Origin: Hyphomonadaceae bacterium
GTDB lineage: Bacteria; Pseudomonadota; Alphaproteobacteria; Caulobacterales; Hyphomonadaceae
Length of the DNA stretch: 6,912 nt
NCBI GenBank assembly: GCA_030696545.1
Contig: JAUYSA010000251.1
Span: 1-6,912, forward strand
Direction: 5' to 3'
Part shown: piece by piece, positions 1-6,760 of the stretch
Layout: every line of letters starts with the position of its first letter
Position numbering within the stretch: the stretch's first letter is position 1
Made by a program: the position numbers and the translations under genes
Notes under the pieces: generated by a model
Told to the model about the DNA's origin: nothing
The model's input: only the letters and a program-made list of their open reading frames with translations
Database searches by the model: none

Positions 1-2
1 TA

Positions 3-40
3 AGCCCCGCCCGTCGCCGGGCCTGCATGGATAAGGTCCG
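3..40 (+). repeat. 38-bp repeat, left copy (inverted partner at 6761-6798)
   Basis: Bases 3-40 match the reverse complement of 6761-6798 at 37 of 38 positions; the only difference is base 27 (A here, G in the partner). The match stops abruptly on both sides: bases 1-2 and 41 onward differ. The unit contains a small hairpin, GCCCG-TCGC-CGGGC. The partner lies just inside the right inverted repeat of the downstream IS, so this copy may be a scrap of a second copy of that IS. It could also be a dispersed repeat or a recombination site; which of these it is cannot be decided from the window. Confidence 0.8.
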
Positions 41-46
41 ATCTGA

Positions 47-253
47 ACTGAGATCTCTGAAAGGCGGGCCTGCGTGACCCCCGAAGGCGCCGTGATCGGC
101 TTTGTCTGGCGCGCGCGCGATTCGGCGGGCGATCCCATCGGCCGACTTGCAAAGCTCGCCTTGCTCACCGGCCAACGCCGCGGCGAGGTCGCTGGCCTCC
201 GTCGCTCCGAAATCGGAAAGCTGCAGTTCAAGATCCGCGGTCGGACGGATTGA
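47..253 (+). pseudogene. Tyrosine recombinase (phage-type integrase) internal fragment
   Basis: This frame is open from just after a TGA at 44-46 to a TGA at 251-253. It carries the hallmark box I of tyrosine recombinases, LLTGQRRGEVAGLR followed by RSEI. The arginine pair in TGQRRGE includes the expected catalytic Arg. The segment before it (VWRARDSAGDPIGRLAKLA) fits the usual helix ahead of box I in island integrases. The N-terminal arm and core-binding domains and everything after box I, including the HxxR and Tyr nucleophile boxes, are absent, so about 60-68 codons remain of a family usually 350-420 aa long. It is a dead remnant. A GTG at 74 could start it, but no functional protein is expected. 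It marks past integration of an island or prophage next to the bkd operon. Confidence 0.75.
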
Positions 254-375
254 TCGATCTGTCATTCCGGCATTTCGCGAATTGATTTCGCCTAGACTGC
301 CTGCTCCCGGGAAATGTTCGACGAAGCTTACGCGCCCACCACACCCGACAATCCTGAAGCACAAGGGTGAGATGA
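254..375 (+). promoter_or_regulatory. Leader/promoter region of the bkd operon
   Basis: This 122-bp gap separates the integrase remnant from bkdA1 and must hold the operon's proximal promoter, unless transcription enters from upstream. It contains a near-palindrome at 271-284 (CATTTCGCGAATTG, perfect core TTCGCGAA), which could be an operator. A TAGACT at 293-298 resembles a -10 box, but no convincing -35 lies 16-18 bp upstream. AAGGG at 363-367 is a good ribosome binding site 8 nt before the GTG at 376. I see no attenuator or riboswitch. Bkd operons are often controlled by an Lrp-type regulator encoded next door; no such gene is in this window. Confidence 0.4.
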
Positions 376-1611
376 GTGGCGAAGTCGAACAAATCTGGCC
401 TGGAATTGCACGTCCCATCGCCCGGCGCCCGTCCAGGCGACGAACCTGGATTTGAACATCTCGACATTCCGTCGGCGGGGGCGATCCGGCGCCCCGAACC
501 TTCTGCGCACGAGCGCGAGATGCGTGACCTGCCCTACGGCCTTATCCGAGTCCTTGATGATGGCGGCGATGCGGTCGGTCCCTGGAATCCCAACCTCTCC
601 GCCGAGGTCCTGGTCGCCGGGCTCCGGGCAATGCTTCTCACCCGCGCCTTCGATGATCGAATGTTCCGCCTTCACCGACAGGGCAAGACCAGCTTCTACA
701 TGAAATCCACAGGCGAGGAGGCGATCGGCGCTGCCCAGTCCATGGCGCTGGATGCCAACGACATGTCATTCCCGACCTACCGAATGCTCAGTTGGTTGAT
801 GGCTCGAGAATACCCGCTCGAGGACCTGGTCAATCAGATCTTCTCGAATGCCAACGACCCCCTAAAGGGGCGTCAATTGCCGATCCTCTATTCGGCGCGT
901 GACTACGGCTTCTACTCCCTGTCAGGCAATGTCGGCAGTCGCTTTGGGGCGGCGGTGGGCTGGGCGATGGCCTCGGCCTTCAAGCACGACACGAAGATCG
1001 CCATCGCCCATATCGGCGACGGCACCACCGCCGAGGGCGATTTCCACGAAGCCCTGACGTTTGCGAGCGTCTATCGCGCGCCCGTCATCTTGTGCGTCGT
1101 CAACAACCAGTGGGCCATCTCGACCTATTCAGGATTCGCCGGTGGGGAGTCGACGACCTTTGCGGCGAAGGCCCTGGCCTACGGTCTTCCAGGTTTGCGC
1201 ATTGACGGGAACGACTTCCTGGCGGTCTGGGCCGCGACCGAATGGGCGGCGGAGCGGGCCCGGACGAACAACGGGGCGACCCTGATCGAGCTCTTCACCT
1301 ACCGCGCCGCCGCTCACTCCACCTCTGATGACCCGGGCAAGTATCGCCCCGTCGACGAGGCGGCGCACTGGCCGCTCGGCGATCCGGTCGAACGATTGCG
1401 GGGCCACATCACTCGCCTGGGCATATGGGATGACACAAAGCATGAGGCCCTGATTGCAGGACTGGACTCAACGGTGCGCCTAGCCGTGAAGGCGGGAGAG
1501 GCCATAGGCACGCTGGGCAAGTCGAAGCCCAGTGTGAAGGAGATGTTCGAAGACGTCTTCGCCACGCCCGATTGGCGACTGATCGAACAGCGTCGCGAAC
1601 TCGGCATCTGA
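376..1611 (+). CDS. bkdA1: Branched-chain 2-oxoacid dehydrogenase E1 component, alpha subunit
   Basis: E1 alpha forms an alpha2beta2 thiamine-diphosphate enzyme with BkdA2. It decarboxylates the 2-oxoacids of Val, Leu and Ile and passes the acyl group to lipoyl-E2 in the cytoplasm. The 411-aa length fits the bacterial bkd subfamily, with the extended N-terminus typical of it (VRVLDD-like and VGPWNP segments) before the E1 domain at about residues 80-385. The thiamine-diphosphate motif is clear: GDG at 214-216 through NN at 243-244 and QWAIS. KTSFYMKSTGEEA and the loop HSTSDD at 314-319, equivalent to the phosphorylation loop of mitochondrial E1 alpha, are also present. Before HSTSDD the protein reads RAAA where many homologues have a glycine-containing RxGx, probably tolerated. 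The GTG start is fixed by an in-frame TGA at 373-375 and by AAGGG at 363-367. First gene of the operon; bkdA2 starts 1 nt after its stop. Confidence 0.95.
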   Translation: MAKSNKSGLELHVPSPGARPGDEPGFEHLDIPSAGAIRRPEPSAHEREMRDLPYGLIRVLDDGGDAVGPWNPNLSAEVLVAGLRAMLLTRAFDDRMFRLHRQGKTSFYMKSTGEEAIGAAQSMALDANDMSFPTYRMLSWLMAREYPLEDLVNQIFSNANDPLKGRQLPILYSARDYGFYSLSGNVGSRFGAAVGWAMASAFKHDTKIAIAHIGDGTTAEGDFHEALTFASVYRAPVILCVVNNQWAISTYSGFAGGESTTFAAKALAYGLPGLRIDGNDFLAVWAATEWAAERARTNNGATLIELFTYRAAAHSTSDDPGKYRPVDEAAHWPLGDPVERLRGHITRLGIWDDTKHEALIAGLDSTVRLAVKAGEAIGTLGKSKPSVKEMFEDVFATPDWRLIEQRRELGI

Positions 1612-1612
1612 C

Positions 1613-2626
1613 ATGACCCAGATGAACATGATTCAGGCGCTCAACTCGGCGCTGGACGTCCTGCTCACGGACGATCCAGATACGCTGACGTTTGGACAGG
1701 ATGTGGGCTACTTCGGAGGTGTCTTTCGCGTCACTGAAGGCCTGCAGAAGAAGCATGGTGTTACGCGCTGCTTCGATACGCCGATATCCGAGGGCGGCAT
1801 TGTCGCCGCGGCGATCGGCATGGCGGCTTATGGCCTACGCCCCATCGTTGAGATTCAGTTCGCCGACTACATCCTGCCTGCCTACGATCAACTGGTCTCA
1901 GAGGCCGCCAGGTTACGCTACCGATCCGGCGGCCAATTCTGGGCGCCCATGACGGTCCGCGCGCCCTATGGCGGCGGCATCTTTGGCGGCCAGACCCACA
2001 GCCAGAGCCCAGAGGCGATCTTCGCCCACATAACCGGACTCAAGACGGTGATCCCGTCCAACCCCTATGACGCCAAGGGGTTGCTGATCGCGGCCGTGGA
2101 AGACGACGATCCGGTCATCTTTCTCGAGCCCAAGCGCATCTACAATGGCCCTTTCGACGGGCGCCAAAATCAATCGCTCCGCACCTGGGCGAACGAAGCG
2201 ACAGCGGAGGTGCCTGAAGGGCGGTTTACGGTTCCGCTCGGCAAGGCCGCGGTGGTCCGCGAAGGCCGCGAGGCGACCGTGCTGGCCTATGGGACCATGG
2301 TCCACGTGGCCGCCGCCGGCATCAATGACAGCGGCGTCAACGCCGAGCTCATTGATCTCAGGAGTATCGTCCCCCTGGATATCGACACCATCATCGCTTC
2401 CGTCCGGAAGACAGGACGCTGCGTCATTCTCCATGAAGCGTCCCGCTTTGGAGGCTTTGGCGGTGAGCTCTCGGCGCTCGTGCAAGAGCGCTGTTTCCAT
2501 CATCTCAGGGCCCCGATTGAACGGGTCGCCGGCTGGGACACACCCTACCCTCACGCGTTCGAGTGGGACTACTTCCCCGGACCGACACGACTTGCCGACG
2601 CGCTGCGACGCGCGATGGAGGCCTAG
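1613..2626 (+). CDS. bkdA2: Branched-chain 2-oxoacid dehydrogenase E1 component, beta subunit
   Basis: Beta subunit of the E1 decarboxylase; it completes the thiamine-diphosphate site at the alpha/beta interface and performs reductive acylation of the lipoyl group. At 337 aa it is normal full length. The pyrimidine-binding domain fills the first half: FGQDVGYFGGVFRVTEGL, then PISE with the cofactor-binding Glu60, then EIQFADYILPAYDQL. GGQTHSQSPEA holds the conserved His129, matching the catalytic His of Pseudomonas BkdA2. The C-terminal transketolase-like domain follows (LAYGTMVH, ELIDLRSIVPLD, LHEASRFGGFGGE). YFGGVFRVT and the close bkdA1 neighbour favour the branched-chain enzyme over pyruvate dehydrogenase E1 beta. 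ATG start 1 nt after the bkdA1 stop indicates translational coupling. No frameshift or missing motif. Confidence 0.95.
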   Translation: MTQMNMIQALNSALDVLLTDDPDTLTFGQDVGYFGGVFRVTEGLQKKHGVTRCFDTPISEGGIVAAAIGMAAYGLRPIVEIQFADYILPAYDQLVSEAARLRYRSGGQFWAPMTVRAPYGGGIFGGQTHSQSPEAIFAHITGLKTVIPSNPYDAKGLLIAAVEDDDPVIFLEPKRIYNGPFDGRQNQSLRTWANEATAEVPEGRFTVPLGKAAVVREGREATVLAYGTMVHVAAAGINDSGVNAELIDLRSIVPLDIDTIIASVRKTGRCVILHEASRFGGFGGELSALVQERCFHHLRAPIERVAGWDTPYPHAFEWDYFPGPTRLADALRRAMEA

Positions 2627-3907
2627 GTGGGCATCTTCCTCTTCAATTTGCCAGACATCGGCGAGGGCGTCGCGGAGGCCGAGATCGTCAAATGGCATGT
2701 GAAGCCGGGTGAGGTGGTCACGGAGGACCAGCCGCTCGTCGACGTGATGACCGACAAAGCGACGGTCGAAATGACCTCTCCCGTCGATGGGACGGTTATC
2801 AAGATTCATGGCGACATCGGCTCCATGACAGCCGTCGGTTCGATCCTGGCTGAATTGGACGTATCGGACCCGGACCTCACCGCAGCCCCTGAAACCCGCG
2901 CTGCCCCGACGCCCCGGCCCACGCCTGAACCCATCGCGCTGGCCAAAGCGGGCGAAGAGAACGTTACGCGCCCAACTGCCCGGCCTCAGCCTGCAAACGC
3001 CCCACCTAATCCTGGACGGGCGGCGCAGGTGCCGGCGAACGCCCCGTTGGCCGCGCCAGCCACGCGGCGAAGAGCTCACGAGCTTGGTATCCCTCTGCAG
3101 TTTGTCTCCGGAACTGGACCTGGCGGGCGCATCACACCTGACGACTTGGAGGCCTATCGGAACGGGGGCGGGACATGGCGCACGGCTTCGCAGGGACTTG
3201 AAGAACGTTCGGGCAGCGCGGAGATTAAGATCATCGGTTTGCGCCGACGCATCGCGGAGAAGATGCAGGAGGCCAAGCGCCGAATTCCGCACTTCGGCTA
3301 TGTTGAAGAATTCGATCTCACTGAGCTTGAGGAACTTCGCGCGGAGTTGAATGGCTCACGCAAGGCCGACCAGACCCGGCTGACCCTGCTGCCGTTCTTC
3401 ATGCGGGCGATTGTTCTGACCTTACCCGAATTCCCGCAGATCAATGCGCGATTTGACGATGATGCAGGCGTACTTCGCACCTTTGAAGCGGTTCACTTGG
3501 GCATCGCCACCCAGACCCCTGACGGCCTCATGGTGCCCGTCGTTCGTCATGCCGAAGCCAAGGACCTGTGGCGGTGCGCTTCGGAGATGGCCCGCGTCAC
3601 CGAAGCCGCCCGAAATGGGCGCGCCACGCGGGACGAACTGATCGGATCCACAATCACGTTGACTAGCCTTGGTCCCCTCGGCGGCGTCTCCGCCACGCCG
3701 GTAATCAACCATCCGGAGGTCGCCATCATAGCCCCGAACAAGCTGGTCGAACTGCCAAGGGTCAGGGATGGACGCATCGTCGTGCGCAAGGTGATGAACG
3801 TCTCATCGGCTTTCGACCATCGGATCGTCGACGGTCATAGCGCGGCCAGTTTCATGCAGAGATTGAAGCGGGTGATCGAACACCCCGCGCTGCTGTTCGT
3901 CGGGTGA
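2627..3907 (+). CDS. bkdB: Branched-chain 2-oxoacid dehydrogenase E2, lipoamide acyltransferase
   Basis: Core protein of the complex; it carries the acyl group on a lipoyl arm and transfers it to CoA. The 426 residues show the standard order. A single lipoyl domain covers about 3-80, with lipoyl-Lys44 in DVMTDKATVEM. A Pro/Ala/Thr-rich flexible linker runs from about 85 to 138. A peripheral subunit-binding domain for E1/E3 spans about 139-178 (ATRRRAHELGI, GTGPGGRITPDDL). The catalytic domain runs from about 195 to 426 and ends with the active-site motif DHRIVDG, with His398 and Asp402. One lipoyl domain fits bkd-type E2s; many pyruvate E2s carry two or three. The GTG start follows the bkdA2 TAG with no gap and has GGAGG at 2617-2621 inside the end of bkdA2. 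The TGA at 3905-3907 overlaps the lpdV start. The enzyme appears intact. Confidence 0.94.
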   Translation: MGIFLFNLPDIGEGVAEAEIVKWHVKPGEVVTEDQPLVDVMTDKATVEMTSPVDGTVIKIHGDIGSMTAVGSILAELDVSDPDLTAAPETRAAPTPRPTPEPIALAKAGEENVTRPTARPQPANAPPNPGRAAQVPANAPLAAPATRRRAHELGIPLQFVSGTGPGGRITPDDLEAYRNGGGTWRTASQGLEERSGSAEIKIIGLRRRIAEKMQEAKRRIPHFGYVEEFDLTELEELRAELNGSRKADQTRLTLLPFFMRAIVLTLPEFPQINARFDDDAGVLRTFEAVHLGIATQTPDGLMVPVVRHAEAKDLWRCASEMARVTEAARNGRATRDELIGSTITLTSLGPLGGVSATPVINHPEVAIIAPNKLVELPRVRDGRIVVRKVMNVSSAFDHRIVDGHSAASFMQRLKRVIEHPALLFVG

Positions 3908-5307
3908 AAATGTCCGAGTCATTGAACACCCATGTGCTCGTCGTGGGTGGCGGGCCGGGCGGCTACGTCGCCGCGATCCGAGCAGGCCAGCTGGGCCTCG
4001 ACTGTACCCTTGTGGAGGCCGGTCGCCTCGGTGGGACTTGCTTGATCCGGGGATGCATTCCCTCAAAAGCCCTGATCCACGCAGCGGACACCTTCGCAGA
4101 GCTGACCGCCGTCGCCGCACATGGACACCTGGGGATCGCACTGAACTCGAAGCCCTCGATCAATCTGGCGGAAACCGTCCGCTGGAAGTCAGGTATCGTT
4201 AATCAGCTGAACACCGGCGTGGCGGGTCTGCTCCGGCGCGCCAAGGTCCAGGTTATCGAGGGCTGGGCCGTCTTCCACGACGCCAAGACCTGCAGGGTCA
4301 CCACCGCCGAGGGGCCGGTCGAGATACGCGCCCAGCACGTTGTCCTAGCCAACGGATCAGTCCCGGTGGAACTCTCCGACCTGCCGTTCGGCGGTGACGT
4401 GATCTCCTCCAGCGAGGCGCTTGACCTGACCAAGGTTCCCGAGACGCTCGCCGTGGTCGGAGCTGGTTATGTTGGACTGGAGCTCGGCATCGCGTTCGCC
4501 AAGCTCGGGACGAAGGTCACTGTTGTTGAGGCGCAGGACCGTATCCTGCCCCTCTATGATGCGGCGCTTACCGAGCCGGTAATCCGCTCGCTCCAGAAGC
4601 TGGGCTTTTCGATGCATTTGGGTGCGCGTGCGCTTGGCTTCGCCAATGGCGTTCTGTCCGTTGACACCCGAACTGGCGGCCTCATCGATATCCCGGCCGA
4701 GAGAGTGCTTGTGACCGTTGGACGTCGGCCCAGCACCGAGGGGTGGGGCCGTGAGAATATGGCGCTCGAAATGGCGGGGCCCTTTGTCAAGGTGGATGAT
4801 CGATGCGCAACGTCGACCACCGGTGTCTGGGCAATTGGCGATCTCGTCGGTGAGCCCATGCTGGCGCACAAGGCCTCGGCGCAGGGAGCCCTTGTCGCCG
4901 AAATCATAGCTGGGTCGCGGAACAAGTTCGATCCGGTCGCCATAGCGTCTGTATGCTTCACCGATCCGGAGATCGTCAGCGTCGGAATGAATCCTTTCGG
5001 CGCCGCCGCGCAAGGTGACGTCGTGACCGGACAATTTCCGTTCAAGGCCAATGGCCGTGCGCTTTCGACTGGGGTCGGAGGCGACACCGGCTTTGTGCGG
5101 GTGGTGGCGCGCAAATCCGACCACCGAATCCTCGGTATCCAGGCCGTGGGGCGGGACATCTCGGAGTTCGCAGGTCAGTTCGCGACTTTGATGGAAATGG
5201 GCGCTGTTCTCGAGGATGTCGCCGGCATCGTCCATGCGCATCCGACGAGGAGCGAGGCCATCCACGAGGCAGCGCTGAGCGCCATCGGGCACGCGATACA
5301 CATATGA
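3904..5307 (+). CDS. lpdV: Dihydrolipoyl dehydrogenase (E3) of the branched-chain complex
   Basis: A flavoprotein that reoxidises dihydrolipoyl-E2 and reduces NAD+. The FAD dinucleotide-binding motif is VVGGGPGGYVAA (about 13-24). The redox disulfide is in GGTCLIRGCIPSK (Cys46, Cys51). The NAD-binding motif is VVGAGYVGLELG (about 184-195). A second FAD contact is WAIGDL, and the C-terminal dimer interface has HAHPTRSE with the catalytic His444/His446 region and Glu451. At 467 aa it is full length. The usual ATGS motif reads ANGS at 149-152, a modest deviation. Two starts are possible: GTG at 3904, overlapping the bkdB stop by 4 nt, or ATG at 3910; they differ by two residues and neither has a strong ribosome binding site. 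Placement after bkdB argues for a dedicated E3 rather than the shared housekeeping enzyme. Its TGA overlaps the next ATG. Confidence 0.94.
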   Translation: MKMSESLNTHVLVVGGGPGGYVAAIRAGQLGLDCTLVEAGRLGGTCLIRGCIPSKALIHAADTFAELTAVAAHGHLGIALNSKPSINLAETVRWKSGIVNQLNTGVAGLLRRAKVQVIEGWAVFHDAKTCRVTTAEGPVEIRAQHVVLANGSVPVELSDLPFGGDVISSSEALDLTKVPETLAVVGAGYVGLELGIAFAKLGTKVTVVEAQDRILPLYDAALTEPVIRSLQKLGFSMHLGARALGFANGVLSVDTRTGGLIDIPAERVLVTVGRRPSTEGWGRENMALEMAGPFVKVDDRCATSTTGVWAIGDLVGEPMLAHKASAQGALVAEIIAGSRNKFDPVAIASVCFTDPEIVSVGMNPFGAAAQGDVVTGQFPFKANGRALSTGVGGDTGFVRVVARKSDHRILGIQAVGRDISEFAGQFATLMEMGAVLEDVAGIVHAHPTRSEAIHEAALSAIGHAIHI

Positions 5308-5592
5308 CCAGCCAGGACTTTAACCTCGGCGACACCGCTGACGCGATCCGCGGGACCACGGCCCGCTTCGCTGCTGACAAGATCGCCCCGATCGCAGCCA
5401 TCGACGAGACCAACAGCTTCCCCGCGAACTTTGGCCCAGATGGGCGAACTTGGGCTGCACGGAATCATCCTGGAGGAGGCTCACTGCGGCCTGGGCCTTG
5501 GCTACCTCGAACATGTGGTGGCCGTGGAGGAAATCTCCCGCGCCTCGGCCTCGGTGGGGCTTTCCTGTAGCGCGCGCTCAAACCGGAACTGA
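5304..5592 (+). pseudogene. ivd: Isovaleryl-CoA dehydrogenase, N-terminal fragment, frameshifted and truncated
   Basis: The intact enzyme oxidises isovaleryl-CoA to 3-methylcrotonyl-CoA in leucine breakdown and is about 385-390 aa long. Here the first 42 codons (5304-5429) read as an acyl-CoA dehydrogenase N-terminus. From about 5431 the homology moves to another frame: GELGLHGI, then GLGLGYLEHVVAVEEISR, a strong isovaleryl-CoA dehydrogenase signature, then ASASVGL. At the junction, an expected LWPQM is explained if one C was lost from each of two short C runs (near 5429 and 5437). The family's SYGAHSN then appears as SCSARSN, with three apparent transitions, and homology ends at about 5583; TGA is at 5590-5592. 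The unshifted frame stops at 5570. ATG overlaps the lpdV TGA, so this was once the fifth operon gene. The substrate-binding rest and catalytic Glu are gone, so it is non-functional. Confidence 0.85.
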
Positions 5593-5603
5593 CACGTTAA
5601 GTC
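5585..5603 (+). repeat. IS terminal inverted repeat, left
   Basis: Reads GGAACTGACACGTTAAGTC. It pairs with 6829-6848 on the opposite strand. It begins one or two bases after recognisable ivd homology ends, so it marks the break point in that gene. It lies downstream of the transposase stop and so is the element's 3' end. Confidence 0.72.
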
Positions 5604-5638
5604 TGCCCCCCGCAGAAAGCCCCTCCCCGCCCGATCGG

Positions 5639-6138
5639 TCAGGCAGCCGCGGTCGCTGCCGCCCACGTCAGATGTACCTCCGCCCGGAACTGGCGAAGGG
5701 TGGAGCGGCGGATCAGGTGCGGTTGAAGATTGAAGGTGTTGTAAATGGCGTGGCTGGAGAGGAACCTCTGGGCTGATCCTTGCGACTTAAACTTTTGCTG
5801 CTTTCGCTCCCGTCGTCGAATGACCAGGTGGGAATTTTCGGCGCGGTTGTTTTCGCGCATGCCCCCAGGTCGGTGGTGGCTTGAAAGTCCGAGCACGCGC
5901 ATCGCCGCGCGATACGAGGCCAGCTTATCGGTCGTGATCGTCTCCGGGTGAATTCCCTGGTTCTTGAGCAATTTACGGAGCAATTTCAGCGCCGCGTGCT
6001 TATTGCGCCGCTTCTGGACCAGGACATCCAGCACCTCGCCCTCATCATCGACGGCGCGCCAGAGATACTCCCGCCGCGGATCTTCACCACCATCTCATCG
6101 TCAGTGATAACCCTCCGGGTCGAGCTAGCCTGGGCCTG
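5639..6138 (-). pseudogene. IS6-family transposase, N-terminally truncated and frameshifted
   Basis: A DDE transposase remnant. The minus strand from 6138 down to about 6073 reads ITDDEMVVKIRG with the first catalytic Asp. The frame then shifts at about 6071 and continues as EYLWRAVDDEGEVLDVLVQ, KRRNKHAALKLLRKLLK, TTDKLASY (second Asp), NNRAENSH (catalytic Glu), RRRERKQQKFKS and RFLSSHAIYNTFNLQ, ending at 5639. The catalytic core and C-terminus match IS6 enzymes, which are about 230-265 aa long. About 165 codons remain. The N-terminal helix-turn-helix (typically FRDVEDLLAERG-like) cannot be found upstream, where a TGA sits at 6139-6141. An internal ATG at 6034 gives an open 131-codon piece that lacks the first catalytic Asp. 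No active transposase is expected. Confidence 0.85.
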
Positions 6139-6716
6139 TCATGGCTGTTCCCGCTCCGAACCGGTTGCCGCCTGGCGGCTCCAATGGTTAGGTTTGCGCT
6201 ACAGGGCTCGCGAGTTTCCGCGGGCCATAAAGCGGTCTCTGCATCGTCCATGGCATATCCGCCCGGCGAACCAGAACGATCTTAGGGCGGTGTCGACAGC
6301 CACAATGACGCGGGACCTGACGGTCACCCGAAGCCAGGTCGAGGAATTCGGTGGTGTCAGTGCAACGGCAACTCGTCTTGGGCGGACGGCGCTGGATTGG
6401 CAGGGGCCTGGCGGTGCGATTGGACGGGGACGGTCTTGTGTTCGGCCTGTTGGTGCAGCGGGTCTTGGCTGCTGGCCCTGATGTCGTCCCTTGATCCAGG
6501 TCTCCTAACTCCGCGGAGGGTGTTGTCAGCCCAGATCGTTCAGGTCGGGCTTCGCCCCTTTGCTGCCCCGGTTTTGCGGGCAGCAACCATCAGTCGTCCA
6601 AGAAAACACGAGGGAGACGCGGCCGCTGAGCTTCCCCAACATGGAGCTGGCCTGCCCCCACAGGGTGATCCAGTATCAATATTAGTGCATGGCGGTTTCT
6701 GACGCCACGGTTTGGG

Positions 6717-6745
6717 GGGCGAGCGCTCGCTTTCCGCTCTCGCCC
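6717..6745. repeat. Stem-loop and 12-bp palindrome in IS subterminal region
   Basis: GGGCGAG at 6717-6723 pairs with CTCGCCC at 6739-6745 around a 15-nt loop. Inside it, GCGAGCGCTCGC at 6719-6730 is a perfect 12-bp palindrome that would compete with the larger hairpin. There is no T-tract, so it is not a typical intrinsic terminator. It may be a transposase-binding or translation-limiting structure of the original IS leader. Confidence 0.45.
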
Positions 6746-6760
6746 ATGGCACGATGTCGC

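Noticed and set aside
16..76. Short direct repeat CGGGCCTGC at 18-26 and 65-73
   Set aside because: Nine bases of GC-rich sequence in close proximity can recur by chance; no gene or element boundary is clearly tied to it.
1913..3292. A 459-codon open frame on the minus strand, antisense to bkdA2/bkdB
   Set aside because: It is an Arg/Asp/Gly-rich shadow typical of GC-rich coding DNA, has no domain motif, and lies opposite two well-identified genes with intact catalytic motifs.
4357..5301. A 314-codon open frame on the minus strand, antisense to lpdV
   Set aside because: It is exactly antisense to conserved lpdV sequence, with low-complexity Arg/His/Asp composition and no recognisable fold.
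5642..5660. Hairpin GGCAGC...GCTGCC considered as a transcription terminator after the operon
   Set aside because: It has a short stem and no T-tract, and it encodes the Ala-rich C-terminus of the transposase, which explains the repeat.
5948..6481. A 177-codon plus-strand open frame across the IS
   Set aside because: Its first part is antisense to the transposase catalytic core and the rest has no motif; it is best explained as a non-coding shadow.
6188..6586. A 132-codon minus-strand open frame in the IS interior, considered as the missing transposase N-terminus
   Set aside because: It is Pro/Arg/Thr-rich with no helix-turn-helix, and is separated from the transposase frame by a stop at 6139-6141 and by its own stop at 6188.
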